Source: Flabesymbios commensalis (lineage: Eukaryota > Annelida > Polychaeta > Terebellida > Flabelligeridae). From it: 64,000 nt of DNA. A program made the position numbers and the translations under genes. The DNA lies in assembly GCA_964017125.1 (NCBI GenBank), contig OZ024905.1, positions 33,329,534 through 33,393,533 on the forward strand, written 5' to 3'. Positions 45,526 through 55,967 of the stretch are shown piece by piece (position 1 is the stretch's first letter; every line of letters starts with the position of its first letter). The notes beneath the pieces are model-generated. The model worked only from the letters and a program-made list of their open reading frames with translations. It made no database searches and had not been told where the DNA came from.

Positions 45526-46855
45526 TAGACCTACGGGCAGTGATTACTCATACTTTGGGAGTGTAAGCAAAAACATATTTATTATTAGAAATAATATATT
45601 TTATTAAAAAAAGAAATATAGAGCTATTAACATTCAAGTAAAAAAAGCAGGTCACATGATTATAAAACATCAAATATACATACAGATACATAATATAGAT
45701 ACATATAATATATTTATAAAACATTAAAAATCTTGTGTGAGCAGTTTACAGTGTTGGGGCATTCAAGTGAGCACATGATCTAAGCAAGGAATTCAGTCTT
45801 CTGGCCGCCAGCATATTGCTCCCAGTAGGGCCTACTTCATAATCTTGTTTTGACTGTCAGCATTTTATCTTGTCTTGCGATAACAGTTTCATCTAGATAT
45901 ATTCAGGGTTGTAGCTTCTTGGAATAGAAGTTGAATCATGACGTCGTTGTTTCTCTGTACTGTTCTGCAGAATACACTCCATCTTGTGTCGATCCAGGTG
46001 TTCTGCATGTAGTCGAGTAGTCCGTCGTATGGATCTGTGTGGCTTGCTTCTTATCTGAGTCAAATAAAAATTAAATGAAAATAGTTACGTTATGAGAGGT
46101 TACAGATTAAATATATCATGTAGCTTAATTTATGGAAGGCCTTCTATTATGCGAGGTGCCGTACGGTATGAATGTGATTTAATTATTTATAGAAATTATT
46201 AGTTACTTAACAATAATATTTTTTAACAGTACGGCCCATATACAATGACAATAATGAAATATATCCAGGGGTCTAACTGAGAACTCAGCCACTCCACCCC
46301 TTGCACGTCAAGTGCTGTGATGAGTATTCGCGTCAGTCGCTTCATACCTGTCAGCTATCTAGAGCTGCTCCTGAAATGTCAACAGCTTTGATGAGTTGTG
46401 AGTCTTCGATTAATTCGCTGCACTAATACTCGGGAAATGTCAAAGACAATCTAATGCGTTCAAGGGGTCAGATCCGATTGCAATTTTAGTATTTTATAGC
46501 AAATAAACAATTTACATTCACGATCTGTCTATCTGATATTAAATAACAAATAAGTAGTATATATGTCATCAATCTGTTGAGTTGTCACCCTTCAAAAATG
46601 TTGATGACGAATAATAAACAGTGCAATCACAATTATATTTTATTATTATATTACAGCTCCTATACAAGGAAACGGTAAAAGGGAGTCCAAATTTACTTAT
46701 TGTTTGGCCAGGACACGATCTGGGGTCCTCCCACAATACAACTTGGTGGACTCTGACGATATTTTCTACATCCAGGCTGATAATAGGCCGTCCAAAAGAC
46801 GGCTGAACATGTCTCTGGCTAAGTCCTTGCTCCTATATATTTATTTAAAAAAAAA
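45526..46855. other. Unassigned AT-rich spacer
   Basis: Contains ATACATATA-type low complexity at 45665-45725. The short ORFs have no recognised domain. Text at 45720-46050 is more even in composition but shows no splice-bounded exon that I can defend. Confidence 0.4.
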
Positions 46856-46859
46856 ACTG

Positions 46860-47215
46860 ATCCGCCACATCACATTTACGGGAAAGAGAAAAAACCCCCA
46901 TTATTATCAGTAATGTCAGTATATCTCTTGCAATATCTGATTTTTTATAATATAAGTTACAACCCATAGTCTTTAAGCAATATAAAACATTTGCTAGGTG
47001 ATAATCCCTGAAAACGCTGACTTGTGAAAGCTGCCAGCATCATATTTACTGGAAACAGAGAAAAAAAACACGTTATTATTAGTAACATTAAATCTCTTGG
47101 AATATCTGATGTTTGATATAATATAAAAAGTACCCAGTCTGAAATATACAATATTTGCTAGGTGATAATCCCTGAAAATGCTGACTGGTGAAAGCCGTGA
47201 GTGTTCGCATGGATG
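46860..47215. repeat. Two-unit ~175-bp tandem repeat
   Basis: Repeated in order: ATCACATTTACGGGAAAGAG / ATCATATTTACTGGAAACAG, TATCTCTTGCAATATCTGA / AATCTCTTGGAATATCTGA, and ATTTGCTAGGTGATAATCCC, which is identical in both, followed by TGAAAACGCTGACTTGTG / TGAAAATGCTGACTGGTG. Short ORFs on both strands are incidental. Confidence 0.75.
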
Positions 47216-47987
47216 TGTTATGCGTCTCCCGGTATCAGCGCGAATATTTTTTAGCGCTGTTCAAAAATCAACGGAGGTGTGATGGTAGGGTCACTAGCTG
47301 TTAACGCACCAGCATTGCAAGGATTTAGGTATTTAAGTACTGGCAATTGTTCTCATAATTACAGTTTATAAAACACCATACTAGTAAAGATCTATAAAGT
47401 ACAAATAGGTATAACTAGCAGTGGATCAAACGGTGAGATAACTGGAGACCACACCTTGCTAATTGACAGTTTATAAAACACTACTAGAGTCTTTTCTAAT
47501 ATTTTTGATCGGGCCCTCTACAAAGTAGTTGCTTTTGCTCAACAACTGGATAATTGCAACACATGAAAACAATAATAATCAAATAAGTAGGCCCAGACTA
47601 CTCATATTTGCTTGTTATATGAGACAAAATATTTAAAAATCTTCATGTTAAAACGTGCAGCACATCACTTTCCCAATAACTGATTTATTATTCGGCTAAT
47701 ATTAAAGAAATAACATAGCCATGCTAAGAACTTAAAAGGATTAACCATAAAAACAAAGATATCAATAATTATTAGTTATTTATTACAGTAGACTTTGCAA
47801 AATAACACTAGCGATATGTTTTCAATACTTCTGTTATTATTCTGTTTTTATTACAACAACGATCTTATTAGGCATAATATGCCTAAATTATATTTTATGC
47901 AGGTCAGATTAAAAAACATATCTTATACATTTAAAACTAAGTGATCATCATAAAAAATAATCAAATATCATCAAAGACAAGTTAATA

Positions 47988-48132
47988 CCAACTCATCCCC
48001 AAAGGCGCAACACACATGACCTACTCATCCCCAGCCCTCCAACAGCTATAGCCAACTAATCCCCAACCCGTCAATCTATACCAACTCATCCCCAGATTAA
48101 CCGGGGGATGAGTTGGTATAGGGGATGAGTTG
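47988..48132. repeat. CCAACTCATCCCC motif cluster, both orientations
   Basis: CCAACTCATCCCC at 47988 and again near 48080, CCTACTCATCCCC near 48020, CCAACTAATCCCC near 48051, and inverted GGGGATGAGTTGG near 48104 and 48121. The last forward and first inverted copies form a hairpin. Probably one end or a remnant of a motif-echo element; no partner end was found. Confidence 0.65.
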
Positions 48133-48437
48133 ACTGCACTGCAGTCCTATTCCACTCAGCAAGTTAGCCTATGCTGCGACTATAAATGACAATTTTTTGT
48201 CAAAAAATGCTTTACATCTGCTGATCCTTTCTTTGTCATGTATGATGACATGTGCAAGTGATTCATCATTAGGCATAGAGCAGTGGGCGATATTACATGA
48301 AATCCGGGAATATCGCTCTACAATTATCAAAGAAAGGATTTTACAAATTCAAAAAACTTTTCAAACAAAATTATACCGGTACTTGGAGATTGCTGCCAGG
48401 CGTTTTAGGGAGTTGGATAAAAGTGAAAAATGGGAAT

Positions 48438-48572
48438 ACAAGTGACTTCGCCACACAGTAAGTTCACCACAACTATACTTACTTTTATTTAAAATTATAA
48501 CTTTGGTGAGTTCACAACAAACTGTATTGCTGAGTTCACCACAACGGCAGAGATAGCTTCGCCACAATTAGA
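48438..48572. repeat. GAGTTCACCACAAC motif cluster
   Basis: AAGTTCACCACAACTA, GTGAGTTCACAACAAAC and TGAGTTCACCACAACGG, bracketed by GACTTCGCCACACAG (48446) and AGCTTCGCCACAATTAG (48555). Looks like a short decayed motif-repeat element of the same style as the cluster at 47988. Confidence 0.5.
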
Positions 48573-49740
48573 TTAATCAGAATGTTTTATATTTTTAATT
48601 AGTTTCTTTATTAAAATAATGATTTCAATAATTTAGAATAATAGTAAATAAATAATAAACAAATAACATTGGGGCCTACATGTCAATATGCAGCAGCTCA
48701 TCACCACTTGATACAAATTTATAGTTTACAGCTCACTGGACGATCTATGCAAATGTTATAATATAGATCTACACACGATTTACACATGTTTCATATTTTA
48801 AATTGCAATAAATAACCACTTCAAACCGCCTTTAAATGCATCATGTAAATGCATCAGATAAACTCACCAATACAGTTTGTCAGGGCTAGACACTAACTGA
48901 TTGGACCTTCTTGCCCGAAGTGCAATAATTTTTCTTTGGTACTTGGCTTTGTAGTTAATTTTTGACATCAAAGATGACCTTGAATTATTAAAATAATATA
49001 AGGAGTGGATTTTCTAGTCAAAATTACACAAAAAAAGGTATTACACTAGTTCCTACCTTTATTTGTTGAAAAATCTTATTTTATCTGAAATTGACCTTGG
49101 ATTCTGCCCCCTAGTTCCACCGCCATGTAAGATTTTTGACATTGCCAGAATGTTATTGTACCTAAAGAGTTCCTAGCTCTTAAAAAATATGGATTACAAA
49201 CAAGAATCATGTTTTAAGTGTAAAATTTAGGATGGTTTTACCAGTTTTTGCGGTAAGTGGTGGCCATTTTGGATTTTCAGGGCTCTTTTATGAAATAAAA
49301 ATGTAAAAAAAACTTCTAATGCACCTAAATCCTCGGTGTCCCGAGCTCAGAGGCTCTGCAATCCGAATCAGGCTCGTTATCATTGTCCGTTTGCCATTCT
49401 AATTCGTAAATCCAGCTTGCCGGGACACAATGGATCTAGGATGGAAAAGCTTGGGCGAAATATAAAATTTTCATTTTTTTCCGAAATGACTGTGGAGATT
49501 TAGATTTTTTAATCTCAAGAGGGATACAATTTCAGAGCTAGTGGGCCGCAACAGAAAAAGCCCTTTCACCCCTCTTAGAACTCACTCTGGAACAACCAGT
49601 AATGTTGATCATGATCTGAGGACAGTGAGGAGCGGAGATTACGGGTTCTGTTCAAAGGTTTAAGCAGATTATGTAGATATTATATACTGACTGACATTTA
49701 TGTATTACTTTATATGTGATGGTGCACAATTTTTATTTTA
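48573..49740. other. Unassigned spacer
   Basis: AT-rich. One GTGGCCATTTTGGATTTTC word near 49260. The stretch 49450-49640 is more GC-balanced and may be the remnant of something coding, but I cannot name it. Confidence 0.4.
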
Positions 49741-49741
49741 G

Positions 49742-50642
49742 TAAGTCTCCACCCACTATGTGGTGGAGACTTATTGTTTTAGTGCTGTCTATTTTTGTTA
49801 TTATTATTATTATTATTATTCTTCAACAATTTGACGACGTAAACGCTCTCCAGTTGCCAATATTTATCCGATCTTCGCAATTTTTTTTCTGCACACTCTC
49901 TGATGGATTATCCTGTTTAAGTTCGAAAATCAGCTAATTTGCATAATCAACATTGTCGACATGGGCTAATTCACATATCCAAGATCAATGTAAACGTTCT
50001 CCAGTCGCCAATATTCATCCGATCTTCGCGATTTTTTTCCTGAACACCCTCTGATGGATTTTCTGGTTAAGTTCGAAAATCAGCTAATTTGCATATTCAT
50101 GCATGGGCCATGGGCTAATTTGCATATCCAAGATCAACGTAAACACACTCCAGTCACCAATATTTATCCGATCTTCGTGATTTTTTTTCTGAACACCCTT
50201 TGATGGATTATCCTGTCTGAGTTAAAAAATCAGCTGATTTGCAAATATTCAACATGGCCGCCATGGGCTAATTTGCATATCCGAGATTGACGTTAACAGT
50301 CTCCAGTTGCCAATATTCGTCCAATCTTCACAAATTTTTTTTCTCAACAATCTCTGATAAATTATCCTGGTCTAGTTTGAAAATCAGCTGATTTGCATAT
50401 ACGTGTATTCACTATGGCCGCCATGGGCTACATTGTATATCCAAGATTGATGTAAACAGTCTCCATTCGCCAATGTTCATCCGATCTTAGCAATTTTTTT
50501 CGGAACACCCTCTGATTGATTTTCCTGGTTAAAATAGAAATTCAGCTAATTTGCTCCAAGATGGCCGCCACGCCACTCATGTTGTATAGCCCCATCGTTA
50601 CTGCATTGGCAATAAACTTTTAATTGTGAAAGGTGGAGACTT
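49742..50642. mobile_element. 0.9-kb hairpin-ended element with 5 tandem ~150-bp units
   Basis: The left end is a perfect hairpin, TAAGTCTCCACC (49742-49753) and GGTGGAGACTTA (49762-49773). The right end repeats the inverted arm, GGTGGAGACTT (50632-50642), so the whole is bounded by inverted repeats. Between lie five tandem units of about 150 bp, each with CTCCAGTTGCCAATATT, CATCCGATCTTCGC, CTCTGATGGATTTTCCTG and AATCAGCTAATTTGC. An ATT microsatellite follows the hairpin (49797-49820). Non-coding. Same build as 59071-61644. Confidence 0.8.
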
Positions 50643-52555
50643 TCATATTTGCCATACAAATATAAGATCTAGTTCTGAATTAAACAGGGACGATGGGACG
50701 ATGTTCTTTGAGGCATCCCTGGTTTCAGGGCCAATAGCAGGATGGCATCTACCTGGTTACTAAAGAAAAGGGAGAATCTGGTCAAATATATGCGCAAACG
50801 TCACAGTGTCGTCATCACGTGGAAATTCCCTACGCACTCATTACTGTGAGAGACCACACGTGGGATGACAGACATTATGATGCCACTATTATTTTTCTAT
50901 GATATGTGACTGAGAAGTCACGCTAATTCTTTTAAATGACTTTGAATATGTAACTCATGCATTATATTCTTAAATAAAGTATCTCTCCCGGGACCAAAGT
51001 AAAACTGAAATTTATTATAAAATAATCAAAACGAACGATAAAACAAACGATTCAATATGGTGAAAGAAAGTGACTTAAGAAAATGTAACTTTTGGACATA
51101 TCCTATATTTTCTGAACCCAGATATGTGTATGCTTAAAAATGAGTGCTTTGTATTGCTTTGTATTGAAGCCTTACATGAAAATAAAAGATGTGTATTTAG
51201 CATGGGCTGATATCTGAAACATGATTTTTTCCTCAAATTTTTTTTACATAATTTGTGTGTGCTGAATTCGAATCTGTCGGATAACATTCTATATTTGGTG
51301 ACCTTCACCTTCAAATTACCAAAACACAAAATGGCTGCCAAAATGTTAAGAAACCCCCGTAATTTCTATGTTTTTTCGCTCAAGTAAGCACAACTGATGA
51401 TTTCTGCAAGATTTGCAATATATCTTTTTTTTCTAGTGTCTTCATAAAGAAACCACCTTTATTTGACCTTAACATGCTTAACATGTTTAATTGCGTTCAC
51501 CATATGGCGGGCGCGTATACATCCATCCTGCGTCTATCCTGTTTGGTTTATCTCTTAATACAAGATGTCCGTCGTTTTATATATATTTTACTGTTACTAT
51601 AAAGTATACCTCTAAAAATGTTGACGATAGTATGATTTATTTCCTTTAAAATAAGCGGACCAGGAATAAAAGTTACTGACGAGAAAATTTAAAAGAAAAA
51701 ATCAAAAATGGCGGCGAAATTCACCTTCATATAAACAAGAAACAAAATGACTATCAAAATGTGAATTAATTACATTTATTTTATTTGTGGCTCGAAATTG
51801 CTCAATTTTTTTATTTTGTATGACTTGGGGAATGAAAACAACATTTCTGGTGGTAATTGTTCATTGTCTGACCTATAGTTTATCGTAAAATCCAAGATGG
51901 ACGCCATTTTACATATTTACTATAAATATAATGACGTCATTTTAAATACTTTACGAATCAAAGCATGTTATAATATACCGTGATTTAATACAGTTTCGAA
52001 TGCTCTGCAACCTTATCCGTCGTATTACGTAGTCTATTTTTTAGTTTTCCATTAAACAAATGTTGTTTAAGATAATATAGTTAACGTGCATAAAAACAAC
52101 TTTTATGTGTGTGTTGGCAGTAACCACTTTGAAACAAGCGCAAAAAATAATTACATAGCACTGAAATGTCGAGCAAAGTTCAATGTTTTATATTTCAGCC
52201 CACCTAAATACACACATTTTCATAAAAAGGCTGCAATATCCTCTCATTTAAAAATATATATGCCATGTACAAATCTAAATGACACTTGGTTTTAAGCAAA
52301 TACACATATGGTCTCAGAAAACATACGTTAAATATAGATATGGCCAATAATTAAGTTTTATTAAGTCGTTTCTATTGACCATGTTACCTTGCTTGTTTTG
52401 TTGTCGATTTTGATAATTTTGTAATAAAAAAACATGTTTCAACGTATTTGTAGAAACATTTCATTTCAGACAAATAAATTTTTAAAGGAAAGTTGGTGTG
52501 GGTGAAATGTGGGGGGGGGGGGGGGAGATGCATGGTGGGTGGTTCTAGCCCATGG
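50643..52555. other. Unassigned spacer
   Basis: AT-rich, with several ATGGCNGCC words (51330, 51703, 51892) and no supported gene. A G tract of about 14 bases sits at 52512-52525, next to the composite repeat that follows. Confidence 0.4.
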
Positions 52556-52559
52556 CCTA

Positions 52560-54060
52560 TTTGTAAATCAAGTATCTATTTCCTTTTCCCTGATGTCACC
52601 GCCTCCTTCTGGCTTGTAACAGCACTTTCAATAGACAGTACACTTGCACACTTGTAAAATAAGCAGATACTTGGTTTTCGCTGTTTCTAGTAAGTCAACA
52701 TGACGTAATGACCAAATGGTGGTTAAATCTATGACACTGTTCCAACATTGAACCAACATTGTGGCAGTTTATCGAGTTGCCGGTGACTCCCGGCAAAAAC
52801 GAGAGTTCAGTCAATGCTGTTTTACTGATAAGCCATGGTCGTAGACGATGGGCCAGCATTAAGCTAGTATCGGGTAAACGTTTATCGTGTTAAGGCCGAT
52901 ATACTGGTATGCCAATGCTGTGTCGTCTAGTGTTTGCTGTGTGGGTGTGACACCCAAAGCGGATGGCGTAAAACACTGAATTTCACAAATAAAAATAGCG
53001 TCATGGGAAAACTTATAAGAATAGTCCCGGAGTTCTATTATACCATATCTCCGCAATAAACGTGCATGCACTTATAAGTGAAAATCAACTGTCTTAGGTG
53101 TGGCTCCAAAAATATTCTTGTTCGTTTATAAGTGCATGCACTTATATTCTAATACTACATGCATGCACTTATATTCGAAAATTACTACGCATACCACTGT
53201 GTTACTCGGAGACATACTGCAGGTGAGAATAATATCGACCTCATAAAAAACATTACTAGTATATGTTCATAATAATTGAAACATATATTATGTTGACCGT
53301 AAACATAAATTACATTGCTATTTTTTTATTATCAGATATCTATTAGGAGCTAATTGCTCCATAATATAGATATAAATATGCGTCAACAATTCAAGCCGCC
53401 AAAGAGATGGTGATAGGTGTGATAGCTGAAAGCCTGGACAAATAAGGTGTGATATGACAGTGCTTTCAGGTAGTGTCAACACCTATCGCCTGGAGTCACT
53501 CTCGCAAAATAACTGCAAAGTAACATTCCGTGATTACTAGCGTCAGTTTTTTTTTTATTGGAATATGTCAAAATAATTACGATTTTAACAGATTTGAAGA
53601 AATTTAAAATGTATTTCTTTGTTTGAATATATAAGTGCCTGCACTCTTTTTTGAAACTTAAGTGCATCTTCAAATATAAGTGCATGCACGTTGATGCGCG
53701 GAGATACAGTAAGTTAAAATCCACTAGTGACAATCAGACCAGTTGTTAATACACATATACACAAGTTTTCTGACAAAACAATACAATTGCAATTATTATT
53801 TCACAATAAAAAAAAAGTGCTGACGATATCATGGTTTACGGTAACTGGTTTGTCGCAGCTATCTCTCTCCCCACTGACACTTATAGCTGTCCTGCCCCCC
53901 CTATCTGTTATGCAATAATCACGTAAGGTCTGGACTGAGATATTTATTTTTAAAAGTATCAAATTTTGTATTATTAAAATTAGATTTTCGACCTGGGCTG
54001 TAGAAGGCATTGCAGATTGATATAATTTATACACTTTTAGTGTGAAGTACGTCAACATAA
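52560..54060 (+). repeat. Composite dispersed repeat with GGCCCA core, copy 2 (interrupted)
   Basis: The left part (52585-52935) follows 4193-4560: GATGTCACCGCCTCCTT, TAACAGCACTTTCAATAGAC, AAGCAGATACTTGGTTTT, ACACTGTTCCAACATTG, GTAGACGATGGGCCAGCATT and GTTAAGGCC. The right part (about 53815-54060) follows 4755-4990: TGTTATGCAATA, GAGATATTTAT, TATCAAATTTTGTATTATTA and TTGATATAATTTATACAC. Some 870 bp between them, including the TA-flanked element at 53041-53711, is absent from copy 1. Confidence 0.7.
53041..53711. mobile_element. 0.67-kb TA-flanked element with echoed AAGTGCATGCACTT motif
   Basis: The left end TACCATATCTCCGC, then ACGTGCATGCACTTAT, is mirrored at the right by ATAAGTGCATGCACGT, then GCGGAGATACAGTA, giving about 36-bp TIRs. 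TA at each edge can be read as the target duplication. Inside are further copies of the palindromic word ATAAGTGCATGCACTTAT (53133) and partial ones (CATGCATGCACTTATATTC at about 53158, ATAAGTGCCTGCACTC at 53630). Non-coding. It interrupts copy 2 of the composite repeat. Confidence 0.8.
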
Positions 54061-54199
54061 TAACGTACGATTTGCGATTGCGGTGGCGACATCGCCCACC
54101 ATTGACCAGTGTTTAAGTGCATTCAAGTCTTATGCAAGGAACAAATCATCAAAGGAGGGAATAAAGTATCACAATGTCAAGGCAGTATATATAACATCT

Positions 54200-54630
54200 A
54201 GGTAATGAAATGTGTACATCACTCCCTGCTTTCCATGTAGCCACTGGAAGCGATCACACCCAGCCTTTCTACGGATGATACTGAAACACCCTGACAAAAT
54301 CCAACCACTCTCCAGCTTGGGATCCTCTGATGTTTATATAGCTGATGTGATTGAGTTCATCCTGTACACAGTTACTTTGTGGCAGACCTAAGAGAGAGAA
54401 AACACCCGGAGAATGTCGTTATGTCATGATCTACAGAGATAAAGCAAAGAGCAAATTTGCACCCCTCAAGCGTCTTCCGAGGGACAAGAACAATCAGCTC
54501 ATGAAGTCATTGAGCCATTTCCAGATTAACTGTCTGGTTCTGAATTTCAGGATAACACTATTTCTGAATCAGAGGATAGTGACAATTTAGACAATGAAGA
54601 TTTTGATGGTGATGAAGAGCAGTAGTGTAG
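54200..54630 (+). pseudogene. Broken fragment of a widespread repetitive ORF family
   Basis: Across shifted frames I see LPAFHVATGSDHTQPFYG, then LCGRPKREKTPGECRYVMIY and KSKFAPLKRLP, and finally an acidic tail NTISESEDSDNLDNEDFDGD ending in a stop near 54626. The order (FHA-TGCD-FYGKGK, then EEF-C-LYG-VNEARY-LF, then LPPT, then acidic end) resembles an uncharacterised multi-copy protein common in cnidarian and other invertebrate genomes. Frames are broken several times, and no N-terminal part is seen. Function unknown; recognition is from memory of the pattern, so treat as tentative. Confidence 0.4.
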
Positions 54631-54639
54631 TATGTACTT

Positions 54640-55960
54640 CAGAACAGGTGTACGTGGCCAATTGTACATCATTCTATGGATCCAAGACACACTGTTTGTT
54701 CACCATGTATTGTGCTGCCAAACATCTTACATTTTAATTTCATTACTGGTAGCTCAAACTACATATTTATTTTAGTACCACAACAACGATTTCATCCTTG
54801 ACCACAATAACATAGAAAATAAAAACATGTATTATAGAATTCCGTTATAGCAATTTCATTATATGGTGGCCATTTTGTATTTTTGGTGGCCCAAATATTT
54901 GCCCTTGATTATTATTATTATTTATAATATTATTGTCAAGTAACTTGCTTTTAAGGGAGAAAAAGTACTCAGAATTTTTTTATTTGGGGATGTATGATCA
55001 TTTTTGAGTATTTTTGCGGCCATCTTGGATTTTGACCACTTTGGGGACTTTTTTTAAAAATTGTTTGGCGCTATCGGATTCCTGCGGAAATTTCATTCTA
55101 GAACCAATTTCAAACATAAAGTGAACACATGAGAGACTGACTAGAAGCGTTAGGGTCGCCTTGATTGTTTCACTGGCAGCGGATATTACCCATCTGTATC
55201 CTGATGCCAATAAGTAGCATAGAGAAGAATACATAACGATCATAGTGCTGTGGCGAATGTAATACAGATTCAATTTAATGCTCATGTATAGCAAAAAATA
55301 TAATTCACAGTGTTGAACTAGGCCTAGGCCTATGACAATTGATTTTGGACGCCATGGATATATTACTATTATATGATTATATTGTGATCCCCTATAGGAC
55401 TGACAGTGTCAGCCTCAACAGACTGACTAGCATCACGGGAATAACAAAGCGGCGGCGATGGTGTTATAACACTTCAGACCAACACTTGAACAGACACTGT
55501 CATTTCGCCAATGCTGGTTTAATGTTGATCCACCATTCGCAGTATCATGATTGCTGTGATGCACCTAAAAGTATGCATACTTCAGAAATAGATATGTCTA
55601 TCGTTATATTGAAATAATCACACAAAGTAATTGTTCAGTTAGTTAAATGAAATAAGTATATTTTCAATAATCGAGAAAGTATACCCCTCTCACCACACTG
55701 GTCACACTTCAACGCCTCCAGAATGAACATGTTACAGTACATACCTGCAGTTTTACTAGTTATATGTTCATGCTTCATGTATGAAAATGCACCTTTTGCA
55801 CTTTTGATGTTTTCAGACATTCGTATGTTGGCATTTTTATATGCCATTGAGTCTTTAATTAGTAATAATTTTCATATTATTTTGCTGTATTGTATTGGTA
55901 ATATGTGGTTATATTGGTATTTTTTAACATTTTATAATGATGTTTGAAAACGAATTAATA
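54640..55960. other. Unassigned spacer
   Basis: Contains ATT-rich low complexity (54908-54935) and GCGGCCATCTTGGATTTT (55017). The 74-codon hydrophobic ORF at 55723-55947 precedes the LINE but shows no signature I recognise. An ACTAGGCCTAGGCCTATG cluster lies at 55317. Confidence 0.4.
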
Positions 55961-55967
55961 GAAAATA

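Noticed and set aside
55723-55947. Hydrophobic 74-codon ORF as a membrane protein
   Set aside because: AT-rich codons give hydrophobic residues by chance; no signature, and it lies just ahead of a LINE.
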